NCBI RefSeq assembly: GCF_020524355.2
Contig: NZ_CP129019.1
Span: 2,108,001 to 2,172,000, forward strand
From: Mesobacillus subterraneus
GTDB taxonomy: Bacteria > Bacillota > Bacilli > Bacillales > Cytobacillaceae
DNA length: 64,000 nucleotides
Direction: 5' to 3'
The notes beneath the pieces are model-generated. The model worked only from the letters and a program-made list of their open reading frames with translations, had not been told where the DNA came from and ran no database searches. Shown here in pieces: positions 26,265 through 36,239 of this stretch (its first letter is position 1; each line of letters begins with the position of its first letter). Made by a program: the position numbers and the translations under genes.

Positions 26265-28696
26265 TTAACGAGTACTGTTTTTAGCTCTTCTCTCAAAATG
26301 TGCATGCAAACGATATTCTGCTATTTCCATGGTCCATTTATAAAGAATCTCTTGATCTTCTTCACCAACATCGAAATTGATCATAAACTCTCCATTGGAA
26401 AAGTTAGTTAACCCATCTGCTCCTCGATTCCACATAGTCATGGGCATCGTTTCAACAAGCTTACTGATGACCTTCTCGTTGTAATTCCAAAGCTTTTTAG
26501 AGGAATTATCCGAGAAATCTATTTTTCTGCGATATTCTGTCTCAGTCAAATACTGATGAAAAAATGGAGCTACTTCCCTAGCTGTAATCGGCTTGTTCCA
26601 ATCTCCAATTCCTCGGTTAAGCATTGCCAGCAGCAGTATCATCTTATAACTTTTCGACATGCTGGTCCTCTCGACTTCTTTCAGCCAATTCTCATAACGC
26701 TCAAAAATGACCTCTTCACGTTCACTTAATTCATTTGCCCAGCTCAAGAAACCTACATAGGACTCAAACTCTTGCTTATAATGCGGAGACTCAGAGTGTC
26801 CTTTAAGATGCAATTCAAGATAGGTCGGTCTCCTGCCAAGATCATTCTTAAGTTCAAAATAATCATTTTGCAGTTTTTCCTTTCGTGGAGATCGCTTTCT
26901 TGCCAATTCCTTAAGGAGATTAATTACCTGCAAATCCAAGTTCAATTCACAATTCGTAGGAATTCTTGGTTCAATTTTTTTTGATTCCCCTTCGTTCCTT
27001 GCTGTATCAAACAAACTCAACTTAACATCCGCATTTCGTAGTTCCCTATTAGATCAATGATCACGCAATGATCTTTACCAGGAGCTAAACGAAGTCCACG
27101 TCCGATCTGTTGCGTGAAAACAGTCAAAGACTCTGTCGGTCTGGCAAATAGAAGTGTATCTACAGGAGGAATATCTACACCCTCATTGAAAAGATCAACG
27201 GTAAAGATGATATCCAATTCTCCTGCTTCAAGCATCTTAATGGCATCAGCCCGTCCCACTTCCTTTTGTTGAGAATGAAGACTAACTGTTTTAAAGCCAT
27301 GTTTAGTAAAAAAGCTGGATAGGAAATTGGCCTGCCGAATGGAAGAACAAAAACCCACCGTTCTTGTCTGCTTTTTATCTTTCCAGGCTTCAAGAATATT
27401 CAAAGCCATTTCTTCTCTTAATTGAATTTGGAGAAGTTCTTCCTCATCGTAACGTGTGCCCAGCCAGCTAATCTGACTGTAATCTGTATCATCATACACA
27501 CCAAAGTATTTAAACGGAGCAAGCCATTCCCGATTTATCGCATCAAGGAAATCAAGTCGGTATGCGACAATTCCATCGCAAATCGCATAGACATCTTTAT
27601 TGTCATTACGATCAGGAGTGGCTGTTATACCAAGTAAAAACTCCGGTTTAAAATAATCCAAAACTCTTTTATAAGATTCTGCTGCAGCATGGTGAAATTC
27701 ATCCACTATGACCAAATCAAAATCATCCGGACTAAACCGCTCTATATGGACCTTCATGCTTAAAGTATAAATAGATGCAAAAATAACATCTGCACCGATA
27801 TCCTTGTACTTCCCGTTATAAATTCCATACTTTTTTTCTGGCATAATGTTGCTGAAAGACTTCCTTGCCTGATGAAGAATCTCTTCTCTATGCGCTATAA
27901 ATAAGACCTTTTTAAAATTCTTTGAAAAAAAACCAGCAAGATAAGTTTTTCCCAAACCAGTTGCCATCACCACGAGAGCCTTCTGGTATTCTTCTTCTCT
28001 AGTTTTCTCAAGCTCATCAAGTGCTTCGACTTGAGCAAAGCGAGGCTGAATATCACCATAAGACCCACTAAGCGGTGGATCATGGATGACTTCGGGCTGT
28101 TCAGCGACCTCTTTTGGAGTAGGTAACATCAGATCCAGTTCTTCCGTCTCAGACCATACTCTCGCCACATTAGGATTGTCGTTATGAAACCGCTCATAAG
28201 TTCTCCTATAATCCTTCAACGTTTCATTATTTAATCGGATCGTTTGGTCAGCATAAAACACATTTAAAAACTCATCAAGCGCTTCATTGAATACTGTCTT
28301 ATCATTAGTTACTGATAGGTTCCATTCAACCCCATTATGTAGTGCCGATTTTGATAGATTTGAAGAACCAATAAATAAGCAATCCTCAGTTTCAGACTTA
28401 AACAAATAAGCTTTGGGATGAAAAGAAACACCATTACTCTTCCAAAGACGAACTTCAATATTATCATCAATAGCTAATAATTCAGCAAGACCTTCAGGCT
28501 GAGTGATATGAAGATAATCTCCCGTACAAACCTTAATATCCGCACCAGCTTTAGCCGCACTTGCCAAGGCATCCTTTAAAAAAGCAACACCAGATTTCAT
28601 CACAAAAGAAGTCAGAATACAAATAGTTGACGCTTTTTCAATTTGACGAAGCAAATGACTACCCAAGTCATTTGTAATTAACTCAATCCTACTCAT
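26265..28696 (-). pseudogene. second PLD-domain SF2 DNA helicase, frameshifted
   Basis: Paralogue of the neighbouring helicase: PLD motif HPKAYLF...IGSSNLSKSAL, Walker A ATGLGKT, DEFHH in place of DEAHH, TATPDRND, QQIGRGLRL. The first frame ends after DLIGNYEMRMLS at 27017. Adding one base near 27038 (TACGAAATG to TACCGAAATG) restores DLIGNYRNADVKLSLFDTA and runs on to 26265, giving about 810 residues. The downstream part (251 codons) otherwise appears as a separate ORF overlapping by ATGA. Start at 28696 after TTGAGG; it overlaps the MazG-like gene by 8 bases, so the two are coupled. The missing base may be a sequencing error. Confidence 0.8.
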
Positions 28697-29015
28697 CTTC
28701 AACCTCAATTAAGTAAATCTTCTCCTTAAAACCACCACGTTTTTCTGCTTTCAGCTTACGAACTTCTTCTACTTTATCAATAGAAGAAGCATGATACTCA
28801 GAAAGAGCATGGATAAGTTCTAATAAATCTGCAAGTTCTTCAACAGCATCTTTGTTGTTATCAGTGTTGACGTATTCATCTAATTCCTCATATGCTTTTT
28901 TCTTTAGTTCAATTATGTAATCAGTTTCATTTAATATCCTTGTTGAGAATTTCTTTCCTGTGTTTCCTATTACCTCTGGAATCCGATCGCGTACTAATTT
29001 ATTGTAGGTTGGCAT
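28689..29015 (-). CDS. MazG-like nucleotide pyrophosphohydrolase
   Basis: 108 residues. The N-terminal NKLVRDRIPEVI and the helical metal-binding signature EELDE...EELADLLELIHAL are typical of the phosphoribosyl-ATP-pyrophosphohydrolase-like/MazG superfamily. GGGGGAG lies upstream of the ATG and a TACTAT -10-like box lies near 29033. The stop overlaps the start of the PLD helicase, so the pair is co-translated. The parallel with the NUDIX plus PLD-helicase pair just downstream suggests a common logic of nucleotide hydrolysis plus DNA helicase/nuclease. Confidence 0.85.
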   Translation of the reverse strand: MPTYNKLVRDRIPEVIGNTGKKFSTRILNETDYIIELKKKAYEELDEYVNTDNNKDAVEELADLLELIHALSEYHASSIDKVEEVRKLKAEKRGGFKEKIYLIEVEDE

Positions 29016-29425
29016 GGTTCTCCCCCTTAACTTATAGTATCAATATAACAAAAATTAGCTGGAGTTAATAGGAGCACCTTCAATAAGAATACTCCTATTC
29101 AGAGTCATTAGATATCTATTCTTTGCTTACAAAATAAACGTCAGAATTATTGCGGTAGAACAAGTAAGAAGGAAAAACGAATATTATTCAAAGTGTAAAT
29201 TACGTAGATATGATGATGATGTTAAAAACAATTAAGTAATAATCGAAAGAAGTGGAGTAATCACCACCAGTTAAATGATGAGAAACCTTCTTAATACTAA
29301 AATTCTGCACTCTTGACGCTTGACCCACCAGTATGTTCATTATAGCCCCCACATAAGTTAAAGGAATTACTTATCATTAGAAATACCCTCAACCAAATAA
29401 TGGTCAAGGGCTACTTGAAAGTTTA
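29016..29425. other. intergenic region, 410 bases
   Basis: Holds the promoter side of the MazG-helicase operon, a hairpin (AATAGGAG at 29068 pairing with CTCCTATT) and the terminator-like structure at 29386-29410. No gene seen. Confidence 0.5.
29386..29410 (-). terminator. probable terminator of the Ltp-like gene
   Basis: CCCTCAACC and GGTCAAGGG form a 9-bp stem with two imperfect pairs, 16 bases after the stop codon; only a weak T-rich tail follows on the minus strand. Confidence 0.45.
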
Positions 29426-30124
29426 TTAATTTAAGTTTTCAATAGCGTAATCCGCTTCTTCTTGTGTGAATTTTTCACCTGCTGCAGAAGTCAATTGGTC
29501 TCTGATCGCTTCAGGAGACATATTCATTGTTTCCTGATAGCTTTTTGCTTTTTCTAAGGCGTTTTTCTTGTAATCAGCTTTCAGATTGTCAACTGCATAC
29601 TGCGCTTCTTCTGCAGTGAACTTTTCACCGGTCTCAGAAGTCAGCTGATCAAAGATAGACTTTTTTGACATATACATCGTATCGGAATAGGATTCTGCCT
29701 TTTTCAAAGCATTGTCCTTCCAATCATACTCAAAGTTATCCATTGCATACTTAGCGGCTTCTTCGGAAAACTTTTCTCCAAATTCCGAAGTTAACTGTTC
29801 GAAAATGGCATTTTTTGACATATGCATTGATTTTGCGTAAGCTTCAGCTTTTTTTAAAGCAGACTTATGTTCTGCTGGAACATTATCTTCTGGTTTTACT
29901 TCTTCCTTTTTAGTCTCTTCTTCTTTTTTTGAGTCCTCTGTTTTAGCATCCTCTGTTTTATTTTCTTCCTTTGCCGGTACCGTGACAGTTGGCTCAGTTT
30001 CCTTTTTGGTTGTATCCGCTGTTTCTTCTCCACCGCCAGTTGCAGCCCCGATAATGATAATTGCAATTACCCAAATCCACCATTTTTTGTAGAAGGGTTT
30101 CTTCTTCTTTTGTAGCTTCTCCAT
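29426..30124 (-). CDS. Ltp-family surface protein with three Ltp repeats
   Basis: 232 residues from ATG 30124 (GGGAGG upstream). A lysine-rich N-terminus (KKKKPFYKKWW) leads into one membrane segment (WIWVIAIIIIGAA). A Lys/Glu/Thr low-complexity stalk (about 30-90) is followed by three repeats of about 47 residues of the type ALKKAESYSxxMxMSKxxIxxQLTSExGEKFTxEEAxYAxDNL. These match the Ltp (host cell surface-exposed lipoprotein) domain; in streptococcal phage TP-J34 Ltp blocks phage DNA injection. No lipobox cysteine is visible, so anchoring is by the membrane segment. Its place next to the helicase island fits a phage-exclusion role, which is inferred. Confidence 0.8.
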   Translation of the reverse strand: MEKLQKKKKPFYKKWWIWVIAIIIIGAATGGGEETADTTKKETEPTVTVPAKEENKTEDAKTEDSKKEEETKKEEVKPEDNVPAEHKSALKKAEAYAKSMHMSKNAIFEQLTSEFGEKFSEEAAKYAMDNFEYDWKDNALKKAESYSDTMYMSKKSIFDQLTSETGEKFTAEEAQYAVDNLKADYKKNALEKAKSYQETMNMSPEAIRDQLTSAAGEKFTQEEADYAIENLN

Positions 30125-30341
30125 TTTCTGCACCTCCCAGTATGTTTACAATTTAAGTATATCCATATTTTTACCAACAGTCTATTCTATAAAAATAGTA
30201 TTTTATGAAGTTTGTTTGTACAAAAAATCTCATATTGCCTATCAAAGATATTAAAAAACCTTAATTAGTTCTTAACCTAACTAAAATAACAAAGGCAAGA
30301 ATGGATTGTGAGAGAACAAAGGTGATTTAAAACCAGTTGAT

Positions 30342-30507
30342 TTAAAATAATGTATCAAGCGTTGGACTAGATATATCTCTTTCCAAATTGCTTATGTATT
30401 TTCGATCGAGCTTGCTTAATTCTGCTAAATCTTCTTGGCTTAGGAATTGTTTTTTACGTAACATTTTTAGTTTGTGGCCGAATTGAATGGTTTGTTTCCT
30501 TTCCAAG
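30342..30507 (-). pseudogene. XRE-type HTH regulator remnant
   Basis: From TTG 30507 (AAAAGGAG nine bases upstream) the reading gives a Cro/CI helix-turn-helix of about 54 residues: GHKLKMLRKKQFLSQEDLAELSKLDRKYISNLERDISSPTLDTLF, then a stop. Normal XRE proteins continue for at least 15 residues to finish the fold, so the protein appears truncated. It may be a relic of a mobile element; expression is uncertain. Confidence 0.5.
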
Positions 30508-30604
30508 GCGGTTACTCCTTTTAAAACCATTAGATACCTAAGAAAAAGCCTTGACCACGCACTATAATGAACATTTGTTTCCCTTATGCAACTTTTTTTG
30601 CTAA

Positions 30605-30636
30605 ACAAAAAGAATAAGGCAGTTTTCCAACTGCCT
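30605..30636 (-). terminator. terminator of the thiolase operon
   Basis: AGGCAGTT (30617-30624) pairs perfectly with AACTGCCT (30629-30636), with a T-rich tail on the minus strand. It lies about 30 bases after the thiolase stop. Confidence 0.8.
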
Positions 30637-30664
30637 GTGAGGGTGTTTCAATATTAGAAGTTAA

Positions 30665-31862
30665 TCAAACTCTCTCAATAACCATTGCTGCACCGACGCC
30701 TGCTCCTCCGCTGATGGCGACTAGGCCTCGTTTTTTGTTTCTTCTTTCTAATTCGTCAATCAGGGTTAACAGCATTGTTCCGCCTGTTGCGCCTAAGGCA
30801 TGCCCCATGGCGATGACTCCGCCGTTTGGATTCAGTTTTTCAGGATGGATGTTGTAATCATTTTGGAATTTCACAACGGTTCCTGCAAAAGCCTCATTAA
30901 ATTCAATGACATCTAGATCCTCAATGCTCAGGTCCGCCTTTTTGAGAACAAGTTCAACGGCTCGATTTCCCCCCGGTTAATAACAGTGGATGGCAGGAGG
31001 CACTGGTTGAAGCGATTATCTTGGCCCTAGGTTTTAGACCCTCTTTTATCCCTATTTCCTTCGATCCGATTGCAAGCAATGAAGCACCATCAGCTAGGGA
31101 AGGTGAATTGCCTGGATGGTGTAGGTATTGGATTTCCTTCAGGTCAGGGAGTTCCTTGAAAAGTAATTCCTTCTTATTAGCTAGATGCTTTTCCTCGTGA
31201 CTTGGTTTTAGGTTGCTTAAGGCGTCCATCGAGATATCTGCTCGGATCAACTCATCGTGCTGAAGTAATAATCTGCCCTGCTCGTCATATAACGGAATCA
31301 TTGATTTGGCGAAATATCCATTTTGGGTAGCATGATAGGCGCGTTTATGGGATTGGAATGCGTATTCATCAAGTACTTCGCGATTGAGTCCGGCAAGGGA
31401 TGCTGTCAGGTCAGCGGAAAGGCTCATATGAATGAATTTTGTTTTCTGACTGACCTCCGGATCTGAAAACCATGCTCCTTCATCTGAGAGCATCGGAACT
31501 CTGGAACTCGATTCCACTCCGCCAGCGAGGACCAGTTGATCCATGCCTGCCTTTACTCTTGCTGCGGCGATGGTAACGGCATCAAGTCCGGAAGTACAAT
31601 ACCGATTGACGGTCATTCCTGGAATGCTTTCGTGAAAGCCGCCATATAACAAAGCTGTTTTCGCAATATTGGCTCCCTGATCCCTGATTTGCGTCACACA
31701 GCCTAAAACGACATCATCGACTCTATCAAATCCTGAAGGGATCCGACTTTCTAGCCCTTTATAAAGCTGCGCCACCATTTCCACTGGCTTCAACTCTTTT
31801 AGTGACCCTTTTCGTGCAGAACCACGAGGTGTTCTCACTCCATCATAGATATATGCTTCCAT
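30665..31862 (-). pseudogene. acetyl-CoA acyltransferase (thiolase), frameshifted
   Basis: Thiolase-family enzyme, 398 residues when read through. The nucleophile is C89 in NRYCTSG. The first frame ends at 30954 after LLLTGG. A run of six G (30969-30974 as C) separates it from the second frame, and with five G it continues NRAVELVLKKADLSIEDLD...NEAFAG...GHALGATG, to 30665. The C-terminal motif usually written CxGGGxG reads AISGGAGVG, so the second catalytic Cys is Ser. Probably cleaves or forms 3-oxoacyl-CoA in the catabolic operon (last gene, terminator follows). The extra G may be a sequencing error. Confidence 0.85.
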
Positions 31863-31894
31863 TTCAATTCACCTTCCTTCATACAGGGACTCTT

Positions 31895-33598
31895 TTAAAC
31901 TACTTCCTCTTTAACCATTTCGCGCAACTGGTTTTTCAGAACTTTTCCTACCGGATTCCTTGGCAGTTGGGTGAGCAATCTTACTCTTTCAGGCAATTTA
32001 TATGAAGCTACCTTTTTTTCGCGCAGAAAGTCTACAATCTCATTCAAAGCAATCTCTGCCTCTTTTTGAGGAACGATACAGGCACAGACAATTTCCCCCA
32101 TGATTTGGTCTGGGCATGAGACAATGGCTACTTCCGCTACCTTTGGATGACCTTGTAAAAGTTCTTCCACTTCCTGAGGAGAGATTTTTATACCGCCTCT
32201 GATGATTACGTCCTTCACCCGACCTACGACCCGGTAATATCTTTCTTCATCACCGGCTATTTCAAATAAATCACCAGTGCTAAAATAGCCATTTTCATCA
32301 AATGAGCGGTGGTTAACTTCCGGTGCTTTCCAGTAACCAGAGAATATTCCTGGTCCTCTTAATCTCAATTCACCAGGATGGAAAGACTCAGTAATTTCTT
32401 CTCCCGTTTCCAAATCGACAATCTTGCTCTCAATCATGCTTGATATCCGATTATCCCAGTGCAACCCTTTTACACCAAAACGCGGGAAATACTTGGAGCG
32501 CATTTCAGGATCCGGAATATCCATTGGACTGCTGAGGAAAGCCGCACCCTCATTCGACCCGAAATAATTGATGATGTCCACTCCGTATTTTTCTTTCCAC
32601 CCTGAGATCATCCAGGCTGATAATGGTGCAGAACCTGTACCGATGACTCTTAGAGAGCTGATGTCTTTGCCGAGAAGTATCGCTTCATTTTTCAGCATCA
32701 TGTTTAATAATGCAGGAGGAATCAATGTATAAGTGATTTTCTCCTGGACAATTTGCTGCAGCAGTGCAGGGAAATCGAATGGATGATGCAGGACGAGCGT
32801 GCCTCCCGAAAGCAGCCACGGAATCATGCCCCCTCCGATTCCGGCCATGTTCACTACCGGGAAGGTTAACAAAAATTTATCGTCTTCACTCAACCTGGCA
32901 GCATCCACTGTGGCAAATGAACTGATGAACCATTCATTATGACTCCTCGGAACTCCTTTTGGTTTACCTTCAGTTCCTGATGTCCAGCAGATGGTAAAAA
33001 TGTCATTTGCGGTGACAGAAATATTCGCCAGATACGCTTGGAAGTCTTTTGTATCTCCAGTCTTGCTGGCATTATTCAATGAAATGACACCCTCTAATTC
33101 ACTGGATCCGAAAGAAAAAATATGCTCCAAAGAGGGAATGTCGTCTATCAAACTTCTATACATATCCGCATAGTCACGATTGCTGATTTCGTTCATTGTG
33201 ATGACAGCCTTTGCTTCAAGTACTTCTATCAACTGTGAACATTCATATTCCCGGTATTGAATGGGGAACGGACTTGATACCGCCCCAATCCTTAGCACGG
33301 CCAGGTAGGAAATGATCAATTCTGTCGTGTTCGGCAACTGTAGCGCGACGATGTCATCTTTCCGGATACCATTTTCGTAAAGGATTCTAGCCATTGTGTC
33401 CACTTTTTCATTCAATTGGCGATAGGTTAATCGCTGAGGAGCACCAAAACAGATGGCTTCCCTGTTGACTGGATCGACTACTGCCTCCTTTTCCGGAGAG
33501 GCTTCCACAAGACGGGAGAAATAGCCATCAATCGTTTCGGTACCCCAAAACCCCTTTTCTGTATAGTCCTTAATTCTTTCATTAGAAGATAGAATCAT
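31895..33598 (-). CDS. class I adenylate-forming acyl-CoA synthetase/ligase
   Basis: 567 residues. The AMP-binding P-loop CWTSGTEGKPKGVPRSH, the adenine motif NYFGSNEGA, STGDLFEI and the C-terminal lysine region (PRNPVGKVLKNQLRE) are all present. Overall it resembles the dihydroxybenzoate-AMP ligase/long-chain acyl-CoA ligase group. It stands between the oxygenase and thiolase genes with short gaps (39 and 32 bases), so it probably activates an acid product to its CoA thioester for thiolytic shortening. ATG 33598 follows GAGGAGG. Confidence 0.88.
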   Translation of the reverse strand: MILSSNERIKDYTEKGFWGTETIDGYFSRLVEASPEKEAVVDPVNREAICFGAPQRLTYRQLNEKVDTMARILYENGIRKDDIVALQLPNTTELIISYLAVLRIGAVSSPFPIQYREYECSQLIEVLEAKAVITMNEISNRDYADMYRSLIDDIPSLEHIFSFGSSELEGVISLNNASKTGDTKDFQAYLANISVTANDIFTICWTSGTEGKPKGVPRSHNEWFISSFATVDAARLSEDDKFLLTFPVVNMAGIGGGMIPWLLSGGTLVLHHPFDFPALLQQIVQEKITYTLIPPALLNMMLKNEAILLGKDISSLRVIGTGSAPLSAWMISGWKEKYGVDIINYFGSNEGAAFLSSPMDIPDPEMRSKYFPRFGVKGLHWDNRISSMIESKIVDLETGEEITESFHPGELRLRGPGIFSGYWKAPEVNHRSFDENGYFSTGDLFEIAGDEERYYRVVGRVKDVIIRGGIKISPQEVEELLQGHPKVAEVAIVSCPDQIMGEIVCACIVPQKEAEIALNEIVDFLREKKVASYKLPERVRLLTQLPRNPVGKVLKNQLREMVKEEVV

Positions 33599-33637
33599 AA
33601 GTTTTCCTCCTCGATTTTTACTAGACTATCAAATCTA

Positions 33638-35062
33638 TCAGCCAAACAATTTCTCTCCATTCACCCATGTTGCATGGAAGCCCATAGGGATTTTCTGTGG
33701 AATCAGGAGTCTTGCAATCGGTCCTAAATCAAAATTTGCTGCATCCAATATAATCAACTCCGAACGATCCTCCACTTCGTCATAGACATAGGTAACAAGA
33801 TATCCATCATCTTCACTGATTGCATCAGGCTTTGGCGCAAAGGAGGCCTCAGTACCATAACGCCCATTTCCGAACATATAAGGTGTTGATTGACCAGTCC
33901 ATGTGTCATATTTAATAAGCCCATCGAATTTAAGTGTCGATTGCGAGTTCATATGGACATTGTATGAAAACCGTGATTTCTGTCCGAGGTATTGCAGATT
34001 GATGGTTGGAAACTCTGTATTCATATCACAGAGAGCCCCTTCTTTGACAGTTCCTGTTTTCAAATTGAATCGCCAGTAATACAAATGTGCATCAAGACGC
34101 AAGAAGGCTAGCATTCTTTCAATCGGTCCACCTTCCTTGGTTGAAGGAGGACATGGGTCTTTCACTCTGCAACCGATGAGGACAATCTCATCGCCTTCTT
34201 CCCAAGCATTGATTGTATGATAAATATAGCAAGGTTCGGCTTCGAACCAACGAATTTCGTCAGCACCGCCATACCTTGGGATTATCCCAAATCGGCTCGG
34301 CAAATCACGGAAGAATTTGACGCTGTACCTCCCAAGCTTGCTGACTTCAGGGTCATTGAATAATGGCAAATCCATAAGGATGGAAAAGTTTGTCGTGATG
34401 GCTATATCATGTGGAAGTCTAGGTCCCGGCAACTCGATCGGAACACAATGTGTCAGCTCGCCGCTAGCAGACGCTACCCCGTACATCATATATGGATAGA
34501 CTGCTCCATAGTCAAAGAACAGGAATTCTCCTGTGTGTTCATCCACTTTCGAATGAGCAGAGACATTGCAATTCAGCTTCCCGCCAAAGTCCTCCACACC
34601 AATCGTCTTAAGTGTCAGGGCATCTACCTTATACGGCTGCCCGGCTCTATACCATAAGCTTAGCAAGTGATTATTATGGAACACGACATCGGTATTTGAA
34701 GTGTTCTTCTCTTTTTCAAAAAAAGGATTGTCGCGTTTATTCTCCATTAACCCTGCCCACAAGGCCTTTCCCTCAATTGATTCATGCTGAAAAGCTTTCG
34801 TACTGACATATCGGTTACGATAGCTGACTTTTCCGTCCCTGAAGTAGACCGCATGAAGCATCCCGTCGCCATCGAACCAATGATACCTTCCTTTCGGTTC
34901 ATGTTTTGGATTCGGACCGTTCCTTACGTACGCCCCGTATAGATCCGTTGGAACCTTCCCCTCCAGCACCGTTAACTGATCTACATAGATTTCATCTTTA
35001 ACCGGTGCATATAGACTCTCCTCATAATATGGATTCTTAAAAGTCGTATTGGCTTCGATCAC
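33638..35062 (-). CDS. carotenoid cleavage / lignostilbene-type dioxygenase (RPE65 family)
   Basis: About 474 residues from GTG 35062 (AGGAGG eight bases upstream; an earlier GTG overlaps that site). The four iron-ligand histidines of the family are visible near residues 170 (NVSAHSK), 218 (LPHDIA), 282 (IYHTIN) and 463 (FHATW), together with RNGPNP and WFDGDGMLH. Members cleave a carbon-carbon double bond of carotenoids, apocarotenoids, stilbenes or isoeugenol to aldehydes. In this operon, with an acyl-CoA ligase and thiolase and a sigma-54 promoter, a catabolic role is likely; the substrate is not given by the sequence. Confidence 0.9.
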   Translation of the reverse strand: MIEANTTFKNPYYEESLYAPVKDEIYVDQLTVLEGKVPTDLYGAYVRNGPNPKHEPKGRYHWFDGDGMLHAVYFRDGKVSYRNRYVSTKAFQHESIEGKALWAGLMENKRDNPFFEKEKNTSNTDVVFHNNHLLSLWYRAGQPYKVDALTLKTIGVEDFGGKLNCNVSAHSKVDEHTGEFLFFDYGAVYPYMMYGVASASGELTHCVPIELPGPRLPHDIAITTNFSILMDLPLFNDPEVSKLGRYSVKFFRDLPSRFGIIPRYGGADEIRWFEAEPCYIYHTINAWEEGDEIVLIGCRVKDPCPPSTKEGGPIERMLAFLRLDAHLYYWRFNLKTGTVKEGALCDMNTEFPTINLQYLGQKSRFSYNVHMNSQSTLKFDGLIKYDTWTGQSTPYMFGNGRYGTEASFAPKPDAISEDDGYLVTYVYDEVEDRSELIILDAANFDLGPIARLLIPQKIPMGFHATWVNGEKLFG

Positions 35063-35074
35063 GTTATCCACCTC

Positions 35075-36068
35075 CTAATTCTTGACTTCTGTCTTTAGCC
35101 ATGTCTTTGCCATTTCCATGTTCAGGAGGGATTGTTCGTACTCTGTTTTCAACCGGGAAATAATTTCTGCTGCCGGCTGGACTTCCTTTATGCTATTGAC
35201 TCCTTGTCCTGCTGACCATACATCCTTCCAAGCTTTTGATTTACCCTGAGGGTTCTGAAAATCTATTTCTTTTTTCGAAGTCAATTGACTAGGGTCATAG
35301 CCTGCTTTTTCAATGCTCTGCTTCAACATATTGGCATGTACACCTGTAAAAGCATCCGTGCAGATCAAATCTTCATTAGTTGCCTGTACAACCATTTCCT
35401 TGTAAAGCTGATTTGCCATGCTTTCCTCAGCTGCAATGAATTTAGTACCCATATAGACTAAATCTGCTCCTAGAGCCTGGGCAGCAAGAATGCTATTCCC
35501 TGTCGACATTCCACCAGCAAGAACGATGATGCCATCCCAGAATTCCCTTACTGCTTCCACGAAGGCAAATCCAGTAATTGCACCTGTATGGCCTCCAGCT
35601 CCTGAACTTACGAGCACCAGGCCGTCCACTCCTGCATCTGCAGCTTTTTTCGCGTATTTCACTGAATTTACATCAGCGAAGACTAGCCCAGCATATGAAT
35701 GGACGGTCTCAATCACAGGAATCGGACTGCCAAGCGCTGTAATGACAACCGGAGGCTGATATTTTTTTAGCAGTACGAGTTCCTCATTAAGTCGGTTATA
35801 CGATCTGTGTGCGACAATATTTGCTGCCCAAGGAGCGGTCTTTTTTTCCCGGATTATTTTCTTTGTATTCCTTGAGCTCTGTGGTCAATGTTTTCATCCA
35901 TTCTTCCAAAACATCAATGGTCCTCGCATTTGGTGCTGGGAAGGCACTGATCACTCCATTTTTGCAACAGGCCAAAACCAGTTCTGGTCCCGAAACGAGG
36001 AACATCGGTGCAGCGATAATCGGCAATTCAGTATTCGCTGTAATCCAATCTGGTAATCGTTTATTCAT
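35075..36068 (-). pseudogene. nitronate monooxygenase-like FMN protein, frameshifted
   Basis: TIM-barrel flavoprotein of the 2-nitropropane dioxygenase/nitronate monooxygenase family, 330 residues when read through (PIIAAPMFLVSGPELV at the start; VDGLVLVSSGAGGHTG and GADLVYMGTKFIA later). The frame breaks at seven A (35841-35847 as T). With six, the reading continues GKKTAPWAANIVAHRSYNRL and VVITALGSP into the second half. First gene of the operon, 30 bases downstream of the expected sigma-54 transcript start and 12 bases upstream of the oxygenase gene. Some family members are enoyl reductase-like, so the reaction is open. Confidence 0.8.
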
Positions 36069-36108
36069 GTCATCACCCTTAGCTTATATTTTGACGCTAC
36101 ATTTATTA

Positions 36109-36126
36109 ATGCAAGTACTATGCCAA
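36109..36126 (-). promoter_or_regulatory. sigma-54 (-24/-12) promoter of the oxygenase operon
   Basis: Minus strand reads TTGGCATAGTACTTGCAT. The GG (-24) and GC (-12) are exactly 12 bases apart, matching TGGCAC-N5-TTGCW with one change. The predicted start is near 36100, 30 bases before the first gene. Confidence 0.85.
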
Positions 36127-36171
36127 TGATGAAAATGCATTATTATCAGAAAATTAAGAGGATTTAGAAAA

Positions 36172-36216
36172 GGTTTGATGAATAATATATTCATGTGATG
36201 AATTTCTTCATCAACC
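36172..36216. promoter_or_regulatory. inverted repeat, possible activator binding site
   Basis: GGTTTGATGAA (36172-36182) is mirrored by TTCATCAACC (36207-36216), with one extra T in the left arm. It lies between the sigma-54 promoter of the minus operon and the activator gene, a plausible upstream activating sequence. A third GATGAA copy sits between the arms. Confidence 0.45.
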
Positions 36217-36239
36217 TGATTCGAAAAGGGGAGAAAAAG

